64,000 nt of DNA, from positions 38,215,201 to 38,279,200 of the forward strand of contig OZ038422.1 in the NCBI GenBank assembly GCA_964036155.1, written 5' to 3'. Position numbers and translations under genes: made by a program. Each line of letters begins with the position of its first letter. Positions within the stretch are counted from its first letter, which is position 1. Positions 47,903-56,649 of the stretch are shown one piece after another. The stretch is from Diploscapter coronatus. Lineage: Eukaryota; Nematoda; Chromadorea; Rhabditida; Rhabditidae. The notes under the pieces are model-generated. The model worked only from the letters and a program-made list of their open reading frames with translations, was not told where the DNA came from and did not search any database.

Positions 47903-49207
47903 CTATGGCGGCGGATAGTGTTCCCAATAGCTGTGTTGGCACATCATCCCTTTGATTATATAGCCATCAAATGGGGCTTGGGGACTGGCTCCAGGACCAG
48001 CAACCTTTATATATGTTCCATCAGAGCGGCATTGCCCTCGAATCGTCAGACTGTAGTCGGCAGCGGTCTTGGCCCAACAGAAATCTACTCCAGTAACAGG
48101 GTCGGAGAAAATGACCGCAGCGCGGGATGTGGCGAAAGTACAGAAAAAGCATTGGAAACAAGGATCTACTGTGCCTGTCCCGCAAGCGTCCCGATGCCCC
48201 TTTGTTACCCAGTTACTTCCCAGATATTGTCCGACCCCGTTTGTCAGGTCTTGGCCATCACATATTGTCGGAGGATTCTGCCTGATATATTGATCGAAGA
48301 TAGGGCCGAAATTGTTCTGAACATCGAAAGGATCACACATACATGCCTGCGAAGCTGAAAATACTGATTAAGTAAACAAGTCTGTATCATGACGTCATCA
48401 ATGCAACAAATCATAGAAGAAACTTGTGAACACAATTTGGATTTACGCGACTTCGCGACGTCACTAACTTGCAAAATAGTAAAAATAAAATAAGACTTTC
48501 AATGTTTTTTTTTCTAAATCTATGCTTGATAGCGAAGTCACACAAAAGTCAAATTCTTCTTTTTGCGATTTTTTTCATATTGTATATTATAGGTTTGCAT
48601 TATTTCTCGAGATCAAAAGAGTTATTATGACCTACAATTTCAAAATTTGAAAATTTTTCATATGAACTTTCTACTTACACGTAGTCGTCGTAGCTACAGA
48701 ACTAGTGGTTGAAATCAGAGCTGAGACGAAATTGAAATTTAAAAATTCGAAATCGAAATCGAAATTTCGTCTCAGCTCTGGTTATGATATCAGGTCGCAC
48801 CGAGAAAAATTTTGGTTAATTACAGGCTAGGAGAGAAATTTGTTAAGGAATATACTGGGGGTAGGTCGCAAAGGATTTCTGACGATCGTCCTCCGTAGGA
48901 CTGATTCTATTAAATTTATATTTAGCATAGAAAAAAACTACAATGACAATAAAGTGCATTTTTCAGTGAGTCGTTTCATGCACAGCTGTGACACAATACG
49001 TTGTGTCATTTTGATGTACCGTAAACAGCGTTAGTATCATGATTTACACTTGTTTTTAAAAATAGTAATTACTAAATAACCTGATGATGTAGACTCGATC
49101 TCTGCTAGTGTTGTCGTTGGCAAAGACGGTAAGTCCATATCCGGAGTTGTTAGACAACACTTAGCAAAATCGACGAGAGAAATAAAAACCAATAGTGAGC
49201 ATTTCAT
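47903..49207 (-). CDS. Secreted Thr-rich, Cys-rich protein of unknown function
   Basis: Exons on the minus strand are 49207-49081, 48720-48679 and 48354-47903; phases match and give 206 residues. Residues 1-18 (starting MKCSLLVFISLVDF) form a signal peptide. A Thr/Ser-rich linker follows, partly encoded by the 42-nt middle exon, ending in SVATTTTSS. The last exon is a compact domain of about 150 residues with ten cysteines, including DACGTGTVDPCFQCFFC, and ends in PPP. I do not recognise the domain; the layout (signal, Thr linker, Cys-rich module) resembles nematode DUF281/C6-type secreted proteins. The 42-nt exon is in phase and could be skipped without frameshift. The gene is divergent from the C-type lectin to its right. 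A 172-codon open frame on the other strand is its shadow. Confidence 0.7.
48716..48780. repeat. Perfect 18-bp-stem hairpin across a 3' splice site
   Basis: CAGAGCTGAGACGAAATT and its exact complement frame a 29-nt AT-rich loop. On the minus strand the right arm contains the acceptor CGTCTCAG and the first five bases of the 42-nt exon of the secreted-protein gene, so the splice site would be paired when folded. Confidence 0.85.
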
Positions 49208-50561
49208 AATTAAGTCTAAAATTATGAATCAATTATAAATTTTAGCTTGACCTGAAACATTTCCAAGTTTCTGTAACGAATGTGGATTCTTAGCCACAAT
49301 AAAAGAAAACTTATATCATATGATAAATAAAAGCTAAATCATTGAAAACGGCATAAAGAACCATCTGAAAAATACGAAATTATCTGCAAGATGTTTGATC
49401 CTTGGGAAGAAAAAGATAATCGCATTGTAGAATCCTACTTATGAATTAGAATGTCGAAGTCCGAAGATAATCACTCGTCCGCATCTGCTTCTTCTGCTGC
49501 CATCATTAATTCGCTAATTTCACTCTTCATTCAAAGTGATGTGCGCATCCGTCCTTGTTCGCAGATATCTAAATCTAAGTGCGGATAACATAGATAACGT
49601 GATAATGCATGAATGGAAGACAAATCAAAAAGTAGAGTTTTGAAACATTTCAAAGAGATTGAAAATGATTGAAATTGAATGGGAAAAATGCTCTTGAGTA
49701 AGACTTGTGAACATAATGATTTTATAATAACACTGTTGAGTATTATATCATTTGTTTTGTTTAGTTAATATTGACTGACTAACGAATCTTCGGTCTTTCT
49801 TTCAGGTTTTAGTTAATGAAGATGGGCTATTCAACCGAAGTCTCCCATAGGCAGTTTCATGCAGGAAGCAAATTAAGATTATCTACAGAGGAAGGCGACC
49901 TTAATGGGGGAAAACCGTGAGATCGACGTCGATCTGTGGATTAGACTGGGTGGTTGGAGATCCGAATTCGAAAAAAAAAAATTGGGCAGAAATGAGGAAT
50001 CTTATCCGCCTGGAGAACATCAAGAACGATAATTGACATGACAATGCAACAGTCTTTATAAACATGATACAGTAGCTTTGTTAATACTTTTTTTTTTATA
50101 GAAAGTCTCAATGAGAAAAAAATCGTTCTCTTTAATTTTATGTATTCTAACCTTTTTTTTTTTAAATATGAAGACCTAATTCATGAATATGGGATGATAT
50201 GAAAAAACCGAGAATATTGGAAGAATGCTGAATATAAATTAACATAAAACTGAGCAGCGTCCTTTCTCGATATTTCGAACTAAATCAAATACGACTTCTT
50301 CTGGACAACTAGGATAAACATTCTAACATTCCAATAAGAAATAGCATGAGACATTCACCATTAGTCTCAGATGATGGATTGTTATTTCCGAATAGTCCTT
50401 CTTCGGTGTTATGGTAGTTAGGCAGATAATTCCCACCATCGATATCAACAATCAAATCTGTTTTAAATTTTCTCACTTTAAACTCGCAAAATAAATCTCG
50501 TAAAATTTTGGCTATCAACTCTACTTCAAGCTATGAATTGTCAAGTATTCAATAAATTTAG
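49208..50561. other. Divergent intergenic region
   Basis: Upstream of both the minus-strand secreted protein and the plus-strand lectin, so probably a shared promoter region. It holds a perfect 16-bp palindrome, AGATCGACGTCGATCT, near 49919-49934. A possible first lectin exon lies at 50111-50141 (MRKKSFSLIL); splicing at GTATTC gives the right phase but a short hydrophobic core, so I leave the lectin start open. Confidence 0.5.
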
Positions 50562-52846
50562 ATCAAACAATGGCAACAGAATCTACAACTGCAGCTCCGC
50601 AAACAGGTAATGCGAAGATTGCAATTTTTAATTTTCAAAAAGGAATGTCACGAAGATGAATTTGAGACAGAACGACATTAAAGTTTTTGGTGATAAATGT
50701 CAAGATTGATTTTTCCTCTTCAAACTCTCAACTGAGATTACTTTTCCTTCATTTCATTTTCCGTCCTTATTGTCTCAAACAGATTGAATCCCCAGACTAA
50801 ACTTTTAATTTGAATTAGTGGCAACATTCAAAATGCTTGCGAATGTTATGTCCTGAAGCGAGAAGGAGATGATGACCTCCATTTCGTACAGTAGAGGATA
50901 GAAGATGTATATTAGTAATAATTACTAATCGCTACTTTCGATGCACTAATTCGACTAAAAATTTGCGTGACCACTTTAAAAATAATCAAAAAAGGGACTT
51001 TTAAAAATTAATGCCAAGATGTTTAATGTAGTTTTATTGGAATGTTCAAAATGGATGGGAAATTTTTATTCTTGAAGAAAGAAGATATTCTGGGGGTTTA
51101 AAGAATGAACTATCGATAAACATACGTGAAATATAGAGTGAGACAAGGGGAGGAGTTGGGAATAAATGATGTCGGATACAAAGTTTTGAGAACAAGACGG
51201 TAAACAGGAGTAGAACTTAATTTTGACTCCGACTTCGAAGAAATTCGAAACCGGCAATCTTGGACCAATTTTGACTTGGGTTCAGACTGCGAATTTCCAA
51301 ATTTCCATTACTTTTATCACTCGCCGACAATCATAAATATATTAGAAAAGAGCGTAAAATTATCCATTCTTCTTTTAGTTATTTGACTATATTCCACGCA
51401 TTCGATAGACCATGCTTTCCCAAGTCATTGATAATAAAATGTTACAAAATCTAATAATCTTAGATTCTGCACAAACAGTTTCCAGTTTTTGCCTTTTCGA
51501 AATATAAATCAACCAAATCAAATTTATTATACCAGTAAGTACAACGATGATGTCGACTGCATCTACTTCAACATCAACCTCATCTACTACAATGTCAACC
51601 TCGTCTACTACAATGTCAACCTCATCGACATCAACGACGATGCCTGTAATTTGGCGATAAATTTCAATTGTATTTTAAACAAAAGTATTTAGAGCACAAC
51701 AACTCCTCATGGTGAACACTTTTGAACATTTTAAATTGTTGAATAAAATCCGACTTCGTTTAGATTGCTCGGCTTATGGAAATTTGTGGTTCTTTTATGC
51801 TCCAACTGGAAAATGCTATGGAGTAAGTTTTTCATTCTTACGAGAAATTTGCATGCCTCTCTCGATCGTTTCAGTTTCAAAAAGATATAGGGATTTGAAA
51901 AGCCTCTAAGTTATTTACCAATGAAATAAATTTGGTAATTGAAATTCTATTACTAAATTTTCAGGAAGTCGATGTTGAAGGCACAATAGCTGAGATGCCA
52001 GCGACTTGTGCCTCAACTGGTTTTGCTGGAATGATCCCAGCCAGTATTCATTCGGAAGATCAATATCTTTTCCTACAAGCGAGTGAGTTTGTTCTTTCCT
52101 AATTTCTTTGCTATAAATCACTTTTCATTTGAAATTGTTGAATTTCAAATTTAGATGTCTTCTCTACTCCCCCTATTTGGCTAGGACTTTACTACAATGC
52201 TGCTGGTATGTTGGAGTGGCATGATGGAAGGTGGGTTTCAGAGCTTTCATTCAAGCATGATATCAGTGAAGATATCAATTTTACATCACCTATTGCGATA
52301 TTAGAAAATTAAGGACGAGTTCAACTTTTCTGACATCTTGCGAATTTCAAGAAATTTTTCCTGTAAATTTTTGACACTATTGGCGCTTATTTCAAAAGTC
52401 TACGAGTAAAATCTCTTGATATTGATACCAAATCAGAACAGAAATTTGTAATTTATGAAATGGTGAAACGTTTTCTTGTAATTGACGAAATGACGGAACG
52501 CTCTTTTCTCACACTATTTCTCCTTCCCCTCGCTCTCTAACACGACATTTCAACATTTTATCATTTCGTCATTTACAGGTCAGCTATCAGAGCGTATGCA
52601 CTTGCACTGGAATAATCCAGTCTTGTTAATGATTAATCCGAATAATTTCAGTGCTGTAGACTTCATTCGAGCTCTTTTGGATGAAGCTCCGAATCCTGAT
52701 CCAACGCGCGCTGGACTCGGAATCTATGTACAAAACATCTATATTATGATTTAGTAGTATATTTATTAATTCAGGACGATTGGACCCCAAGCAACGATCC
52801 TAGTTTACCCCCTCCCTACGCACTTTGTCAAGCACCTCCGCTTTAG
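50562..52846 (+). CDS. C-type lectin-like protein with mucin-like Thr/Ser linker, 5' end unresolved
   Basis: Exons 50562-50606, 51536-51645, 51693-51711, 51764-51822, 51965-52082, 52155-52230, 52652-52727 and 52775-52846 join in frame to about 191 residues. The first three encode a Thr/Ser/Met-rich, presumably O-glycosylated linker that ends STTTPHD. The lectin fold follows: CSAYGNLWFFYAPTGKCYG, helix region TCASTGFAGMIPASIHSED, the core strand PPIWLGLYYNAAGMLEWHDG and the final ALCQAPPL. The outer cysteine pairs are present, but the inner loop pair and the EPN/WND sugar-binding motifs are not, so carbohydrate binding by the usual calcium site is unlikely. The start and signal peptide are not settled. 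Nematode CLEC proteins of this type are commonly secreted and infection-responsive; that role is only inferred here. Confidence 0.8.
51560..51622 (+). repeat. Coding 21-bp tandem repeat (three units) in the lectin linker
   Basis: Three successive 21-bp units (51560, 51581, 51602) of the form CATCTACTACAATGTCAACC plus T, the first more diverged. In frame they encode STSTSTS/STTMSTS-type heptads, so length changes would keep the reading frame. Confidence 0.85.
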
Positions 52847-53263
52847 TTATGGTTTTGATTTAAGCTCATCAAGTGCAAATGCTAATAAGTTTTAGTACTT
52901 TTTGCAATATATTATTTCTCAATACTTATTTATTTTGGGGTAGATAAAGGTTCAAATGTAGACATTTATTCAAGGTTAGCAAATAAAATTTCTCAAAATA
53001 TTTGTAAAATTCGCACATTAAAATTAATACGTTTCTTGACAAATGCAACGAATTGTCGTTTCATAATTGTCTATATTTGACTGCTTAAAATTTAAAAAAA
53101 AAATCTTTGTTCAGAAGAAAAACTTGAATGTTCAAAATTTATGAGAATGACGAATTCAAAAAATTAGTAGATAATCAAAATTTACAGCAACATGTGATCA
53201 GTTTTAATTTCATTAATAACTCGCTTATTTGACATCGTATATTAACTCGACAAAAACAACACA
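52847..53263. other. Short non-coding interval downstream of the lectin
   Basis: Lectin 3' UTR and spacer. An AATAAA occurs near 52980 on the plus strand; nothing else supportable. Confidence 0.5.
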
Positions 53264-53444
53264 TTATACAAGTTTCCCAATATTGTCTGTCGAATATTCA
53301 AGACCGATTTCAATATAGAAGTCAGATAATATTCCAGCGACGATTGTATTGTTCTGGACGTTTAGCGTCAAATCAGATTTAGTGATAGGGAGTTTCTTCG
53401 AAGTGCCATTTTCGATATCACGCTTGATTGAGAACGTGGAGCAC
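53264..53444 (-). pseudogene. Terminal exon (or remnant) of a small Cys-containing protein, left copy
   Basis: On the minus strand, after CTGCAG, 59 codons run from CSTFSIKRDIENGTSKKLP to a TAA at 53264-53266. The peptide aligns without gaps to the right-hand copy (53451-53622), with about 22 of 51 residues identical, so the frame is supported by conservation and not only by being open. A TGA lies just upstream in the same frame, and the only nearby acceptor is the shared CTGCAG, which lacks a pyrimidine tract. No 5' exons are identified. Family unknown. It may be the last exon of a live gene or a relic. Confidence 0.5.
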
Positions 53445-53471
53445 CTGCAGATGCTCGAAGTTCTCGATCAA
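53424..53471. repeat. 48-bp near-perfect palindrome joining two divergent exons
   Basis: Each half starts TTGAT and GAGAAC and ends in CTGCAG; 53424-53450 mirrors 53471-53445 with only a few substitutions. It is the head-to-head junction of an inverted duplication that continues, at protein level, for about 55 codons on each side. Confidence 0.85.
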
Positions 53472-53622
53472 GGAAGATATCGAAGAAAATGAGAAGATGA
53501 AGTTGCCTGTCAGACAAGCTGAAATAATAGTCAAAAATCAAAATGGAAGCATCGTTTCTGAAATTCTCGAGGATTTTATCGTTCAATTCAGTTTTGAAAT
53601 GTCACATTCTGCTTCCAACTAA
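53451..53622 (+). pseudogene. Terminal exon (or remnant) of a small Cys-containing protein, right copy
   Basis: On the plus strand, after CTGCAG, 56 codons run from CSKFSIKEDIEENEKMKLP through QNGSIVSEILEDF to a TAA at 53620-53622. It is a paralogue of the exon at 53264-53444 in the opposite orientation. The differences keep frame and chemistry (KLP, QN, IV, IL and DF are shared). As in its mirror copy, a TGA just upstream closes the frame, so translation would need splicing into the CTGCAG or a lost 5' part. No recognised domain. Confidence 0.5.
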
Positions 53623-53848
53623 TTAGAAAATGATATAGCATTGATAAATTGAATTTGAAATACAAATTTTTTTATTAACAAACGGATAAACTTTACAAGT
53701 ACTTTCAATATCGTGCATATTCCTGTTGACTAGTTTTTACTAAAATAATAAAACTATTTCTTGAAAAATATGTGATCGACTTCTATTCAAATGAATATAT
53801 AGGAAGACGCTATTTTCAATAATACAATGGTTAGATAACTTATTTCCT

Positions 53849-53978
53849 TCATTGACAGTTATCAGGAACACTAGCATCGGGATAATGCAAGCAAGCAATA
53901 GCAGGATAGGCATAGATTGAACCAGAGACCGTGAACTTGTTAGAGGTCGTGTTGCACGCATAATCGTGAAATGAAATT
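53849..53978 (-). pseudogene. DUF281-like module C-terminus, truncated remnant
   Basis: The minus strand encodes DYACNTTSNKFTVSGSIYAY then PAIACLHYPDASVPDNCQ and a TGA at 53849-53851. The Cys spacing and the VSG...YAY.AC pattern match the ends of both DUF281-like modules of the large gene at 56650-64000. In the same frame a stop lies 12 bases before the similarity and no AG acceptor lies between, so this copy cannot be expressed as it stands. It is probably a duplicated and broken last exon. Confidence 0.55.
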
Positions 53979-54234
53979 CATTAGAAAGATAACTACGCGT
54001 CTAACACTTTTAAACACTTCTTTCATTCTCACTGATCCAATTTTAAAAATTTCGTTACTTTATTGAGTCCACTATATAATTCTACAGTTCACCTTGACCA
54101 TCATTTGTAAAATTCACTAGACTTTAGGGCTAGGGAGTGTGAGGAGAAGGAAAAGGGTTAATGAATTTTGCAAATGGTGGTCTCGGTAAAATGATGCATT
54201 ATTCAGAAGGTCATTTTATTAGTTTTTTTTTCAG

Positions 54235-54422
54235 ATTTGGACGAGGATTCATTTCTACGACGATTATTCCTGCTTAAAATATTATTTTGCATCTGCCATA
54301 TTTTGGTGAAATTTTATGCAATAGACGTTGCATATCGATGTTATAAATTCGTCGCCTGTACTGAGAAATCGTCGTACGCGGCAAGTTTAAAAGAAGATAC
54401 CACCATAATCACTCATAAATAA
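54235..54422 (+). other. Possible terminal exon, unrecognised
   Basis: A strong acceptor (T9-CAG) precedes 61 open codons ending in TAA, with AATAAA overlapping the stop. The peptide contains a hydrophobic stretch (FLLKILFCICHILVKFY) and no known motif. No upstream exon on the plus strand could be linked to it, so it may be chance. Confidence 0.25.
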
Positions 54423-54539
54423 ATATTTTACCCAATCGCTGTTTGTCACAAATAAGAAAAAAGAGATGCGATATGATGGGGTGATTCAATAAATTCACAT
54501 CATATTTATTAGAGAAAAGTCGATCCTTTTATATTATTA

Positions 54540-56547
54540 TTAAGAGTGAATGTCAGCAAAAACCAAAGTCTTAGCAAAGAGGCATAAACAGGGGTCCGCA
54601 AATCGGGTTGATTTTCACATATATTGTTCAGTTTTTCACGCTGATTCTCATAGTGCTATTCGTTTTTCATAAAAATTATCGTATACAGGATTACGGTAAT
54701 TCGAAATTTCGACAGATCTGACCTCGGGAAAAAATTCATAACCTCCTTATTTCTGGACCAAATCGAATGGGGTTTTCAGTATTGGATAACCCACGAAAAA
54801 CTCTACAAATAATGTAACTACGACTACCTGCTACGATCAACAATTTCTCGCCAAAAATTTAATTTTCGAAAAAGTGATCCTGACCGGCGACGGTTTTTCG
54901 CGATTCTGACCCAATCGATACGAAGAAAAGCCTGCTGAAAATTATCTTATTTGAAAGCCCATTCAATTCTGCGTAAAAAGGTATAGACTTTATGAAAAAA
55001 GATGGGGGATCATGAGGTCAAAAAAATCGCCGAATGTGTAAAAACCAGTGCACATTTTCATAATGAGGGAACTTAGACTTATCATAACTTTTTTATTTCT
55101 GGACCAAATCGAATGGGGTTTTTTGCATTAGATAGCTCATGAAAAACTTTATAAATAATGTAACTACGACCACCTGCCAAAATTACAAATTTTGGCGGGA
55201 AAAATATTTTTTCCGAAAATGCGACCCAGCCTGACTGCAGTTTTTTGCGATTTTGACCCCATCGATAGGAAGAAAAGCCTGCTGGAAATCACCTTATTTG
55301 AAAGCCCATTCAATTCTGCATAAAAGGGTATAAGTTTTATGAGAAAAGATAGGGGATCCTGGGGTCAAAAAACGCCTTGAATGCGTAAAACTAGGATGAT
55401 TTTCATGAAAGAAAATTTCAAAAATCATATCTTTCTGTGTGTGCACATTCTACAATAAGTTCTGGAACAAAAGTTGATCAACTTGAGGAGCTCTACACAA
55501 TTTCATGAAAAACTCCGACATTAACTCACATTACTCTTGTAAACACAGTACGAGTATATAGGGTAACTTTTCCCGCCAAAAATAATTTTAAAAATTTCCT
55601 TGTTATTTTTACATTGTTTTCCTACTCAAGATCTACAAAATAAAAAAATAATCATGAAATTTAGCCTGATACATAGAGAAATATGATTTTTTGAAAATAA
55701 TGTATAAAAAGGCATTATGTTGAATTTGGCTATTTCATTTCAAAAAATTCTGGGGCTCATACGAATGTGAACCTGAGGTCAGTCCTGGAACAAAAGTTGT
55801 TCACCATGTCGATCTACACAACATACAGAAAGGAAAAAAAATTGCAATGTCATTTACGCGTAAACGTAGTACGGGTATATAAGGTAACCTAGGCTAAGTT
55901 TTTCCTATCAAAATTCATTTCTAAAAATTTTCTTATTATTTTTACTTTACTCTCCTGCTCAATATCTACAAAATAAAAAAAAATCATGAAATTTGGCGTG
56001 AAATACAAGGAGATATGATTTTTTGAAATTTTCTTTCACGAAAATCATCCTAGTTTTACGCATTCAAGGCGTTTTTTGACCCCAGGATCCCCTATCTTTT
56101 TTCATAAAACTTATACCCTTTTACGCAGAATTGAATGGGCTTTCAAATAAGGTGATTTCCAGCAGGCTTTTCTTCCTATCGATGGGGTCAAAATCGCGAA
56201 AAACTGAAATTGGCCAGGATCGCATTTTCGGAAATTAAATTTTTGGCAGAAAATTGTTGATCGTAGCAGGTAGTCGTAGTTACATTATTTGTAGAGTTTT
56301 TCGTGGGTTATCCAATACTGAAAACCCCATTCGATTTGGTCCAGAAATAAGGAGGTTATGAATTTTTTCCCGAGGTCAGATCTGTCGAAATTTCGAATTA
56401 CCGTAATCCTGTATACGATAATTTTTATGAAAAACGGTTATCACCACGAGAATCAGCATAAAAAACTGAAAAATATATATGAAAATCAGTCCGATTTGCG
56501 GACCCCTGTTTATACAGACTTTGGTCCTTACTGACATTCACTCTTAA
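54540..56547. mobile_element. Nested inverted/tandem repeat element flanked by TTAA (about 2.0 kb)
   Basis: TTAA at 54540-54543 and 56544-56547 bound the element, whose ends read GAGTGAATGTCAG inward. The outer arms (54540 to about 55040, and about 56040 to 56547) are inverted copies. The left arm is followed by a diverged direct copy of its inner half (about 55080-55430), and the centre holds a different unit present twice in tandem (about 55430-55690 and 55770-56030). The order is thus A-A'-B-B'-A(inverted). It has no transposase and no long open frame. The TTAA target suggests a non-autonomous piggyBac-like element; that class is an inference. Confidence 0.8.
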
Positions 56548-56589
56548 TTATAAATAGAAATAAAAATAACTTTACATACAATGCAACTA

Positions 56590-56595
56590 TTTATT
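56590..56595 (-). terminator. Poly(A) signal of the astacin-like gene
   Basis: AATAAA on the minus strand 55 nt after the stop codon at 56650. The TTAA-flanked element begins about 43 bp further on, just past the expected cleavage site. Confidence 0.65.
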
Positions 56596-56649
56596 TTCAT
56601 AGGTAAACTTTACAATTTCAACTGAAACACAGGTATTCCATCTATTGAA

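Noticed and set aside
47840..48358. 172-codon plus-strand open frame
   Set aside because: Antisense shadow of the minus-strand secreted-protein exon, which has a signal peptide, matching splice phases and a Cys pattern.
49800..50035. Open frame with LWIRLGGW, superficially like a lectin core
   Set aside because: No cysteines or lectin order around it, and it includes an A-rich run; not linked in phase to the lectin exons.
50309..50518. Minus-strand 69-codon frame with a GNNNPSSETNGECLML stretch resembling a lectin loop
   Set aside because: The likeness is limited to a few residues, no fold-defining WIGL or Cys context is present, and no splice partner was found.
53368..53586. Minus-strand frame with ISSLIENFEHLQ across the palindrome
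   Set aside because: This is the wrong frame; the gap-free similarity between the two mirrored copies supports a different frame on each strand.
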